Shown here piece after piece: positions 27,401 to 37,770 of a DNA stretch of 64,000 nt (position 1 is its first letter; each line of letters starts with the position of its first letter). The stretch spans positions 29,660,001 through 29,724,000 of the forward strand of contig NC_053400.1 of NCBI RefSeq assembly GCF_016859285.1, given 5' to 3'. The notes under the pieces are model-generated. The model was not told the DNA's origin and did no database searches. It saw only the letters and a list, made by a program, of their open reading frames with translations. A program made the translations under genes and the position numbers. Source of the stretch: Xiphias gladius. Its lineage: Eukaryota > Chordata > Actinopteri > Istiophoriformes > Xiphiidae.

Positions 27401-30342
27401 ATTTTGTGGCCATGGCCAAAAGACCTAATGGGGGAAAAAAAGCCTGAAATGAAAAGTAAAGAAATGGAGAATTGCAGTTTTAAACAGACATGAAGAATGA
27501 TTACATTTTTATTTTACTGTTGAGACAGTAAACATTTCCCTATAGAATGTAGGGGATAAAGCCATTGTACTTTTTTTTTTATCTAGCAACAAACATACCA
27601 GATAAAGGAGTAGCCTATTGATTTTGAGTGCAAGGTTTGGTGAGGCTGCCTCAGGCTCTGAGTCATTTCTGAGTCAAACAAAAGCAACTGTGGGAAAAAA
27701 AAAAAAAAGGCTTCTAAACTTAAAATTCAGACCCGCACGGACAAGAAAAAAAAAACAAAAACAAAAAAAAAAAAACACTTATTTGAATTTTTTGTGTAAA
27801 ATATCGGAAAACACTACTGTCTATTCGGTTTGCTTCACGTATTACCTATTTTCATCCACCTTCTTTTATCTAGACTAAGTGAATAAGTGTTAGAGCTCTA
27901 GATTCCTCAGCTGAACCATTAAAGCACCAATTTATAAAACAGTGTACAAGTAGCCACGTAGCCATGAGGATGATGTTGGGGTAACAGAATACTACTTAAA
28001 ATGTCGTTTTTTTTTTTTTGAATTAAACAAAAACCTGACAACTAGAAAATAGTAGTCCCTCTGTCAAACACAGCCATTTCGAGGAATGATCCCCTACATA
28101 TCTAATGTACTGCAGTTGAGCTTAGAACGGCTTATTTTATATTTGAATCTAAAAAGTATAATAATTTAACCAGATGAAAGGAAATGATCTCTTACTATGT
28201 TTTTCTATCTGAATAAAATCTCAGCTTACACGGAGCAGCAGTCAGTAAATCGGACTTGGTTTCATTTGAGGTTTCATCAAGTTCCCCTGTTGGTTCAAAT
28301 GAATGTCTGCCATTCCCCATTTCAAGCAGGGATTTGCTAATGGTTGGAGCTTTCTTTGTAGCTGCCGTCCAAAACAACACAGTTCAAAGATGTTTGTAAT
28401 AACCTGTCAAAGTCTTCAGTTTGAATTCTGTTTCACTGTGGCAAAATTTTGGCCTTTTATCTTCACCCTACATTTACACACATTGTCAAAACCGATTTAA
28501 CTGACCTCACATCTGCCTCACTGCAGTTTTGTCAGCATAAGGATTTTCTCATAAAAAAAAAACAAAAAAAAACTCCACAGCGAGCTTTCAAATGCATTTT
28601 AACATGACTGTCAAAGATTTGCAAATAGAAAAGTTAAATGAAGGTGTGTCAATATGTAATTCAGGTGGAATGAAAACCCCTTTAGAGGCCTTTAAGCCGG
28701 AATCTAAGCAGCCTTTAAGTCACGATTAAGTGATTAAGAGTATAAAAATTGTACTATTTCTGATCCTCCACAATGTTCTGCAAGAAATTAATCTACATAC
28801 AAACCCTCGTCTCAGACTGATCCCGCCGCCCGTCCCTGTCACCCATCCCAGCTGATAGAAAAGTCGACATAACTCAGGGATGAGTACTCGGGGATGCTCC
28901 TTCTCCTGTGACAGACGCAAAAACTGTCAACCCAATTATCACAGCGCAGGTTTAACGCTCTTTACATTAATCAATGTGAAAAACCTTTAAAACCACATGC
29001 TTCAATGTATGTGTGTTGTGACGTTAATGCTAATTTTTTGGGGGGTATTGGTGAACCAGTACCATGCCACTGTGACTGAAACGGGCAAACTGTTACTCAG
29101 TATAACCAGTGCATAGATTGCACTGCAAGTTTGGAGACACTAATTGTTTCTTATTGACAGCAAACCCCCTGAAAAGAACAAAACCGACAATAAATCCATC
29201 CTACTAACAAGTATTGCCTGGACAGCCAAAGCCTGATTATTCCTCTGTGCCATAGAGCTCCATTGTTGTCCAGAAACTATTAAAAACGCATCAGTGAGCC
29301 ACACTGTTACACTGAGTTACCTGTTCCTTAATTATCATGAATACACACACTGTAGTTTACTTTGAGTCAGTTCCGCCTACACCATCCTCCCGCCTTAAAT
29401 GTTTGCTAAAAAACCACAGTACCTACTATTTAAGGAAATGACTAAACCTTGAGAAAAAAAAAAATGTATATTCAACCTATTATTGCATACATGATTACAG
29501 CTACTGAAAAACGAGTTAAAAGCTTCCTAAAACCCCATAAAATATACTTTTTAGTTTCTCACTTTAGCAGACTTTTCTACAGCATGGCTTCTCAAGGTCC
29601 GGACCGAACGGCAAGTGAATCCGGACCCAGCCCATACCTCGTGCTACTCAATACATTATGAGGTGTAACATTTTCTATTTTGAAATAAATCTTCCACCGA
29701 TCAATAGATTGTTAGTGATGTCGAATATACGGTGTAGCACAGGTTTATTCACAGCATTCACTGGTCCCAGATGAACGTGAGTTTAACGTCCCCATCTTTG
29801 ACATCGTTGACTGCTGGAGAGTGTTGTTTGTTGTTGCTGCCGAGTTCACGCATTAGAGAGAGAATTTGCTATCAGCCCCTAAATCACAGATACAGGATGT
29901 GTCTCGTCTTCTCTAGTACACATATTCTTACAACTAGGTTGAACGTAGTTGTAAGAATATGTCTAATTCAGAAATATATATCTACTAACTGTCTGAGCCG
30001 TGTCTGCCTCGGTTTCGTGCTGGCCCAATCACAAGAGATGTGATGTGTGTGATGTGCCAAAACAATGCTGACAGTTGAATTAATTGCAACAACCATATAT
30101 CGTATAGCAGCAGCCTGACCAATGCACATTTGGATCAGTGTCTCCCTCTGGCAATCACACCTTCTGCACCTAGGTTCAAACAACTGACTGCAGTCTAACA
30201 ATGGCATTTCTCCCACTGGGTTCGAATGTATTTTGACTATCTTGCACCAAGTGTTTATCTGTCATGTCATGCTTGCCTGTCTCTCTGTGACCTCTCGACC
30301 TGCATCTTGGAAGTCGTTGCTGGTGCCGCACAAGGATGACAT
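24475..30342 (-). CDS. apip: Methylthioribulose-1-phosphate dehydratase (APAF1-interacting protein)
   Basis: Complete gene of 7 coding exons, 245 residues (human is 242). Coding exons: 30342-30277, 28905-28805, 27281-27233, 27101-26984, 26229-26094, 24900-24733, 24574-24475. All phases join and the protein ends EQEGIV. The enzyme dehydrates methylthioribulose-1-phosphate in cytosolic methionine salvage; the mammalian protein also dampens APAF1/caspase-9 and caspase-1 cell death. It is a class II aldolase-fold zinc enzyme. Zinc ligands are visible as H118 and H120 (VIHTHSK) and H198 (RRHGVY), the catalytic acid as E142 (THQEM), and the substrate-loop Cys as C100 (KSQCTP), each offset by 3 from human. 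Exons 2-7 are unmistakable ([21 protein letters not shown]). Exon 1 is less certain: the ATG was chosen because it gives MSSLCGT and joins exon 2 in phase, but the join uses a GC donor (CAG|GCAAGC). A splice acceptor 3 nt before the ATG implies an upstream untranslated exon. Confidence 0.96.
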
Positions 30343-30345
30343 CTC
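30277..30345 (-). other. apip: apip first coding exon with GC splice donor
   Basis: On the minus strand 'tttttctcacag' is followed by GAG and the ATG at 30342, then 22 codons, then ACAG|GCAAGC. The GC donor has the strong flanks usual for GC-AG introns and preserves phase 0 into exon 2, which starts GAG-AAG-GAG. A GT alternative (GAG|GTCACA) would also be in phase 0 but is a poor donor. The peptide resembles the variable N-terminus of vertebrate APIP in length, not in strict sequence. Confidence 0.6.
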
Positions 30346-31019
30346 CTGTGAGAAAAACCGTTGAACACATTAAACAACAACTGACAATGCCAAGAGAACA
30401 TGTCTGGGAAATGGTTGCAATAACATTGATTTTGGTGTCATATGAGACAGGCTTAGTGCTGTTAAGTAACAATGAAAACAGCATTTTGTCAGTGTCTTAT
30501 TTCCTCACTTGATTTATTCCCACAAGGAATCAGAAACTGGTGAAATAAGACAAGGAAGAATTAGTGGACTGATTTACTGTCCTCAATATCTCCTCTCCTT
30601 CCTTCTCCTCCCACACGTTAGTTTGCGAGAAGTTGTGTTTTGTTTTGATGGGAGGGAAAATCGGCAACGCTGCTAAAGAAAAATCTCATATGTCACTTTT
30701 AATTTAAATCTCTATTTATGCCAACGATTGCACAACGTGTAAGGGGGAAAAAAAAGTGAAAAGATATATACCTTTATAATACAAGAAAATGAAAAAGTGT
30801 ACATCTTTGGAACTGCCTGTTAAATAGACAGTTCAAACAAGGAAACAACATTCTTTTGCATTTTGTTTGTGATTAGTGTGTCAGTTTAAACAGGATAGGT
30901 CTACTAAACTTTGGAAGTTTTAAAATGCACAAATACAAATAAACAAGCCACAACAGAGAGCCTTTCACATTCAAACAGTTTTCTGTGGGCTACCTGGATG
31001 AAGAGACGCTATTATTAAC

Positions 31020-31235
31020 TGTACATTATGGTTGAACAATTAATCGAAATATTATCAAAATCTCAATATGGCCAAGCGCAATATCCACATGACAGGAGCT
31101 GCAATTTTTTGATAAAAGGTGAAATGTGTCGCTAAATACCATTATAATGAAACGTTGAGGTGCTAAAGAGATTGCCCGGGCCTACATCCACTCCAGATCT
31201 AAGGGAACATGCTTGTTTGGTACAGACCCCAGCTA

Positions 31236-31310
<75 letters not shown>

Positions 31311-31460
31311 TCACATTATCATCATTTCTGTGATTTTTTGAGTGAAAATGAAACCAAAAATTTTACAATTCCCACTAAAATTTTCACTCATATTGCAATC
31401 ACAATATCTGTCAAAAATATCGCAATATGATTTTTTTTGCATATAGTTCAGCCCTACAGT
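31020..31460. repeat. Palindromic AT-rich repeat interrupted by (AATC)n microsatellite
   Basis: The outer parts are 'caattaatcgaaatattatc' and, at the other end, 'tgtcaaaaatatcgcaatat ... ttcagccctac'. This is a phrase pair I know from a common teleost repeat. At 31,236-31,309 there is an uninterrupted AATC/ATCA tract of about 18 units. The (AATC)n is a likely length polymorphism. Confidence 0.7.
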
Positions 31461-32944
31461 ACATTCAGTCTATATTTGTGATTGACTATCTGCAGTTTTA
31501 AGGGCTGGGTTGTGCTGCAGGAAGCTGTACAAATGGACACTTAGAGGGATCTTTCTAGCAGTGCTGACAGGTAAACAGTGTCAATTAGCTTTTGTGAACT
31601 TACAGTAAGCACTGACCGGTTTAGTTTAGGAGAATAAGCTTATGTTAAATATCTGCAGTATACATAGTTAGAATTCTGAATGTAAGGCTGAATGGAAGAC
31701 TACAGGAGTGATGAATTTTGCAGTGCAAAGCGTTACTGCAACTGATAATCGTCACTGTCCCTTTTGACCTCACAACACTACAAAGTGCTAAATTTCAGAA
31801 AATGACTGGAAGAAGAGACATAATATTAGTGTCCGTTTGTACCTATAAGTTATTTATTTAATTGGTAAAAAGTTTTAGATTTTCTGCCTTCATCTGCAGT
31901 AGTAACATTATACTATATACCTCAACTCTTCTATTTGGGATGAAAAATTCCTGTCGCAATGGAAAAAAACAGACAAAAAGCTAAATAATTGTCCTCTTAT
32001 GATTTTAATTTTAATATGACACGCTAAATGCATGTAACCATGTGTACTGTATTTCACTGCATGTTCTTTATTTGATTTGTTTTTATTTAGGCAAATTAAC
32101 CCTCCCATACTGACCAGCATTATTTTGATAATCAATTACTAGTTTAATTCAGTTTTTAACATTAATCGGTTCCAGTTTCTCCGTCGTGAGGACTTTCTGC
32201 ATTTCTCTGTTTCATATGATTTTAAACCAAAGATTTTTAGCTTTTTTTTTTAACCGTTGGATTGTCAGATTGTTCGTGTGACATTCGATTATGTTCTACT
32301 TTTCCTTTAATGTGTGTTTCCGTTTCCTGTGTCAACGGTTGAGCCATGTCCTGTCAACTGAGGCAGATGTTCTGTCTTTTGAGCCGAGGTTGTTTGAATG
32401 AACTTTACGAACTGATTCTGGCAAACAGATGCAGGCCTGAACTTGCTGATTATTGAACTGTTTGTCTAAACTTATGCAGTGCCTACGTGACCACAACTGT
32501 ATTTAAAGACAGGATTTTCCTATTGACAGCGTCCAGTCTCTGAAACCTCTGTGGTGGAGAGAGACTGCACCCTATTTGGCCAAATAGTACTGAAGAACTC
32601 GTCTCTGTCTTTGTTTTATGATCATTGCTGATTATTGCTGGTTGTACACTTTAATTCATTTAATATACTGTATTTAATTCTTAGAATCACAGTAGACTCA
32701 TTGTTGTCTTTACCTCCTCACCATAGAGGAAATGGTTTGCCTCTACAGCCAACATGTAGGCATTCACAATGAGTTTATTGTTTCAGGTTTAACCAAAAAA
32801 AAAAAAAAGTTAAGATTCAAGTTATTCAAGATTTTTGAACAAGATTGACTGGCAGGGTATCTTAAAACAAATGGACTATTGTGGACATTGAAATATAACC
32901 TATATCTTATGTCATTTGACTAGGGAAAAACATATGGATAGATG

Positions 32945-33310
32945 TTTTAGTTTAGGGCTGCTACTAATGATCATTTTCTTTATAAATTCATCTGCTGATT
33001 ATTTTGTCCATTAATCGTTTCATGTTTGAAATGTCACAAAATTGTCAAACAATGCCAATCACGACTTTGCAGAGCTGAAGGTGGATTTTTCAACTGTATT
33101 GTTTTGTTTTACCAAAAGTCCAAAACCCACAAAATATTCAGTTTACAATGATATATGACAAAGAAAAGTGGAAAGTCTCATTTGAGAGGCTGAAATCTGT
33201 AAATATTTGGCATTATTTCATTGTTTTCCCTTGAAAGTTGACTAAAACATTTAATGAATTATCTAAAAAATTCTGTTGATAAACTGATCAATTTATCCAC
33301 TAGTTTTTTT
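32945..33310. repeat. 'attaatcg' family dispersed repeat
   Basis: The words 'gctactaatgatcattttct', 'tcatctgctgattattttgt' and 'ccattaatcgtttcatgttt', and later 'aaaattctgttgataaactg', belong to an AT-rich repeat family also present at about 34,190-34,440 and 34,560-34,690 and, as a short piece, at 25,215-25,290. No coding content. Confidence 0.65.
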
Positions 33311-34189
33311 CAGCTCTTTTTTTAGTTAGCTAAGTTACAGTACTCATGTCATACTCCAGCTTCACTTTGTGCCTCATGTATTCCATGCCAAAGCTGTCTT
33401 ATCATCTGAGCCTGTTTGAGTCTAAAATAAAAAATAATCATAAGCTGAGGCTCTAAAAAAAAAAATAGTGAAAAAGAAAAGAATTATATGAAACGTAACA
33501 GTATGATATGGCATATTTAAAGTCACTTTCATCATTCACTTCTGGATGGAAAAGTTTATATTCCACCTCAAATATCGACAGATGTATTGCCTACAGATCA
33601 AGATGACTACAGCCGATGAGCACTGCTCTAAGGAGAAGCCACTTTTTACTTTTTGGTCATGACTTGTTATTGGTGTTTTAGCACGTTGTGTTTTACACAG
33701 ATGAGGCCTGTTAAACTCTGCTGTAGCTGCTCTGAAAATACCATACACGCCAGAGCACATATGTGGAATCAAGTGGCACTCGAGACTGAATTATGCACAT
33801 TTAAATTTCAACAAAAGACCGCATTACGTCCTTTTTTTTCATTAGGTGGATCTATTTCAAGTTATGTTGTTGTCAGTGAGATCATCTGATGTAGTTTGAA
33901 GGTTGGGTTGGAATGAAAACTTTACATTTTATAACAAACTTGCACAGAACAACTGACATCTTTGATTAGACATAAGAAACTCCATTCAATTCAATAAATA
34001 GGCTCAATGTTGCAAACATGTCACTTAAAACTAAAGCATAAAAACTTTTATCGTTTGTTTATCTTGCTCCTTTATAGACAATTGCCATATGTTACATGTG
34101 GCAAACACGCTCACAATGGAAGAAATTGCTTTAGATTTAACCCTAGAAAAGAAGCTAAAATTACAGAAATTAACTTTTTTTGATGGGCA

Positions 34190-34690
34190 AAGCGGCAACG
34201 ATTAATTGTTTAGTCTATCAAAAGAAAATTCATCTGCAACTATTTTGACAGTCGATTAATCGTTTACGTCATTTCTCAAGCAAAAATGCCAAACTTTTGA
34301 TGGGTCCTGGTTCTCAAATGTGAGAACTCACTACTTTTTTGGTCTTACATAATAATGCATTGAACATCTTTGGGTTTTGGCCCATTAGTCAGACAAAAAA
34401 AAGACATTTGATAATGTCACCGTGTGTTCTAAGAATTTTTAAAAACATCTTATTGTATTTATTTATTTACTGTACTCTATTTTTCTTTTTAATGTCATTA
34501 TCCTTTCATACGACGTGACTGTAATTTCCATGTACAATCTTTAATACTTGGGCTGTGACAGAAATTCCTATTAATTAATTATTTTTTGGGAAAAATTTTT
34601 TTTTTTTTTCATTGTTTTATGATGTTATAATTAGCTGATTAACAGGCGAATTAATCGATGATGAAAATAGTCGTTATTTTCACCCTTACT
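34190..34690. repeat. Two further 'attaatcg' family repeat copies
   Basis: The first copy begins 'gcggcaacgattaattgttt' and includes 'gacagtcgattaatcgttta'. The second, at about 34,560-34,690, includes 'gcgaattaatcgatgatgaa' and 'aatagtcgttattttcaccc' in the opposite sense. They flank about 120 bp of ordinary AT-rich DNA. Confidence 0.6.
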
Positions 34691-34899
34691 GGGCAGTCTT
34701 ACAAAAAAGTTGACCCAATTGAAATATATCCAATATAGAAATATAACCTATAAAGCTTACGTCGTTGACTGCGGCAGAATATATGGTTAAAATGTTTTAT
34801 TTAGTCACACCCCGAAGTCATTTTAAATTTGAGCAGTGAGCACTCATTAAGTTGCTGTTGTCTCAGTCTTGTAGCATAAAAAGTCTGCGCTGTTCCCTC

Positions 34900-35420
34900 A
34901 TAAAAAGTCAGAAAACGCGAGTTAAGTTCTGTGCAGCTAGCCGGTGCTAACCTTGTCTCCGCTCTAACAGCAGTTGGACTAACTCTGAAAACAGGTTAGT
35001 TTAGCTCGCAAGCTTGTTGTGTTGCGGCACGACTGAGGTAGTTTCACACCTGCTCGTAAGAGCAATAAAATATGAATGGAGGACATAACTACTTACCTTA
35101 TTTAAGTTGTGAAATCAGTCTGCTGTTAAAACTAAGATGCGAAAAACAGCTAACGCTGCTGCTAGCCCTGCGTCATCACCGTGCGACACACACAAACAGA
35201 CCACAGGATCGTCGTGGAGAAGTCTGTCCCCCTTTCAGATGGCGTCTCCCGTGGGTTCGTGGTTGAGGTTAGGTCACGATAAGGCGAGGTAGAAATGACT
35301 GGTTGGGGTCAGAGAAGGCATCCGGGAAGACGACTGGTCGGGGTTAGACGTAAGGTTAGGCTCAGGCTCAGGTTAAGGTAAAGGGAAACACGTATTGACG
35401 AGGAAGCAGAACCCGACACT
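34900..35420 (-). promoter_or_regulatory. CpG-dense patch; candidate apip promoter and untranslated first exon
   Basis: CpG density rises sharply here. On the minus strand a 'gacgccatctg' word (YY1-like) near 35,235 and a 'tgacgca' CRE-like word near 35,170 precede a splice donor AAATAAG|GTAAGTAG with last exon base 35,097. The next credible acceptor downstream on that strand is the one just before the apip ATG (30,345). Joining them would give a 4.75-kb first intron. Other donor-like words exist on both strands (for example plus-strand 'aaaacag|gttagt' near 34,995), so a bidirectional promoter is possible. This is an inference with no transcript support. Confidence 0.4.
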
Positions 35421-35559
35421 ACACCGGGGCTGAAACGTGTCTCTTAACCTGTCTCTATTCTAGGCTATGTGTCGCTCCTGTCCTTACTACACATATCATG
35501 CGGGCATGCCATCTGTAGTCCGGGTATTGAGAGGTATTGCGATCATTTACTTAGGTCAA

Positions 35560-35990
35560 AGGAGCAAAAACCATACTATAAAAATCCTCAACTCCTCCAT
35601 TCAGATGTTCACTCAAGCAAAAGTCCAGAAGTAATGGAAACAAAATGTATTTAAGTATTAAAAGTGAAGTCCTCATAATGCAAAATGGTCCTTGTCAGTG
35701 TTATACTGTATATTAGAAGGCCTATGCATTAAAATGTTAGTACTTAAATGTAGTTGGTCGAGGTGGAGCTTTTAACTGCTTTATATACTTTTGTATATAA
35801 AGCAGTTCATTTGTGTTGCCTACTTGTGTATTTGAAAACATAACAATTTGCTCAGTTTCATAATATGAGGTTTTGTATATAAAATCTTAATCTGAAAAGT
35901 AAACATTAACGGTAACTATAGTTATTAAAATGTAGTGCAGTACTGATGTAGCATGAAATGCAGATTTGCAAGTAAAGTAGTAGTACCTTC
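35560..35990. repeat. AT-rich dispersed repeat with 15-bp hairpin
   Basis: It shares 'ccttgtcagtgttatactgt' and 'gtcctcataatgcaaaatgg' type words with the repeat at 3,567. Positions 35,774-35,788 and 35,793-35,807 form a perfect 15-bp inverted repeat around a 4-nt loop. The family also accounts for 'gtagtacctt' near 35,980. Confidence 0.55.
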
Positions 35991-36015
35991 AAACTGTTGA
36001 GTAGCCTACAATTTG

Positions 36016-36052
<37 letters not shown>
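36016..36052. repeat. (TA)n(TG)n microsatellite
   Basis: An uninterrupted compound tract: about 9 TA units then about 9 TG units. Unstable sequence of this type is common in fish intergenic DNA. Confidence 0.95.
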
Positions 36053-37009
36053 ACAGTAAACGATTTAGGCACTAAGAGTAAAGTGAGAATGATTATATTT
36101 TTCAATAAAATCACTATTCGCTCTGAACACCCTTTGCCTTTAAAAGAGCACCAGTTCTCCAAGGTACATGTGCATACAGTTTTTCAAGGTACCTGGCAGG
36201 TATTACCCCTTATCCCCCACCGGATGCTAAACTGCATTTAATTGTACTGCTACTTACTGTGTGATAATAAATGATAATAATGTTAAATCCAATCCACTCC
36301 AGCCTCTTATCTTACTCTCCCATAGTATCCTCAGTGTTCCACATTTAGGCTCTGTTCAAAATGTATAATCCCAGTAATGCCATCAGATCTAACATCATAC
36401 ATTTTATCAACATTCTGCATCTCTTCATTGACTTGATAAATCCTCTTTCCGCTTTACGTCAGACTCTAGGTTGTACCTATCAACATTTCAAATAGAATAA
36501 ACTTTATAGTCAATAACGCCAATGATTTTTGGCCAAGTATGTTGTCACATTACTCTGGTTTTCAGTACCTCTCAATACGCTTATTCACGGACTGAAAATT
36601 TACGCAAATATAAAGCTAAACAAAGATACACAAGCATAAACCAATGGCTGTTATACAAAGGCAACAACTGGACAACAAACATCATACAGGACATATGCTT
36701 TTATGGTGTGCTCCATACACAGGGTTGTGGTACCAGTAGTGCAAGAGAGCATGGTTGGGCAAAGCATGCTGGAATAAACATTTACATGATTACTTCTTGA
36801 CCTGCATTGCTTTGCGTAATGTCTGCCTCTAAATAATGTAAATGACGGAGCCCCGTTTCCCCCCTTTTTTTCCCCCTAAATCCACCTTGATGTCGAGCTC
36901 ATACGGAAATCTAATATATAAACATGCTATAGGCTGTATGTGTGTAAACATATTTGTTTTGCATATATACTGTGCTATATGCAAAGTCAGTCATAAATGT
37001 ACAAGAGGT

Positions 37010-37297
37010 CTATTTCATAACAACTTCTGCATCTAGTCTGAACATGCTGTCTGTTAGCTTGAAGGATCCTAACCTGGTTAGGTCGACAATTGCTCCATAC
37101 AGCCACTCCTCACAGCTTGGCTTTGTTTCCTGTTGAGAAGACTCCAAGTCTGGGAAATGGTAATTCTGAATAACCCAGTGATTGTTCTTTAGAAGTTCCC
37201 ATTTTGGCCATTCTTTAGTCTTGCAGATATCCCTGAGGGTTTCCCTTTTCTCAGAGTGCTCGTCAGAGTAAGACTCAAGAGACACCAGATTCTCCAG
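37010..37297 (-). CDS. Candidate terminal coding exon, unidentified
   Basis: On the minus strand an acceptor-like 'ccacttgtgtag' is followed by an open frame of 95 codons in phase 0 ending in TAG. The peptide has balanced composition, without low complexity, and contains EWPKWELLKNNHW and LYGAIVDLTRLGSF. I do not recognise the family. No partner exon upstream on this strand is convincing. Open frames of this length also arise by chance in this window, so it may be non-coding or the remnant of a mobile element. Confidence 0.22.
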   Translation of the reverse strand: MENLVSLESYSDEHSEKRETLRDICKTKEWPKWELLKNNHWVIQNYHFPDLESSQQETKPSCEEWLYGAIVDLTRLGSFKLTDSMFRLDAEVVMK

Positions 37298-37515
37298 CTA
37301 CACAAGTGGCACAAACACAGGCTAAGTAATGAGTTGAAACAGGCCCACAGTCTTTAATGCTAACACTCTATTCATGATTACCTCTGTGGGCTGCTCTGTG
37401 CATACATTTGCTGATTTTAATGCTTACTGAAATGCAGTTCAGCTTGAATTGTATGGCTCCTTGCCAAAGCTCCATTACTGTTTTTTAACCAGGCCAGGGA
37501 CATGGCTCCAGGGAG

Positions 37516-37770
37516 GGCAGTGGTGGTCAGTCGGGTGGTTGAAGGATGAACCCTTATGACTTAAGTGATCTTCTGACTTTTCATGTAGCGCCAGCAGCAG
37601 GTCGAAAGTTCAGTAATCAAGTGAAATATTTCAAAATCTATTGAATGAATTGGCACAAAATTTCGCACAGATTGTGATGGTACTCAGACAATGAGGCTAA
37701 AGACTTTTGATGATCCCTGACTTTTCATCTAGGGCCATAATTACGTTAACATTTTCTGTTCAGAGTAAAA
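37516..37770. repeat. Dispersed repeat related to the one in slc1a2 intron 9
   Basis: It contains 'tgacttttcatgtagcgcca' and again 'ctgacttttcatctagggcc'. These are phrases typical of the repeat at 50,840-51,331 ('ctcaacttttcatctactac'). Both are diverged copies of a widespread teleost element of uncertain class. Confidence 0.55.

Noticed and set aside
29560-29660. GC-rich 'ccggaccgaacg' patch within apip intron 1
   Set aside because: Resembles a fragment of a known type of fish repeat; too short to classify and shows no promoter features.
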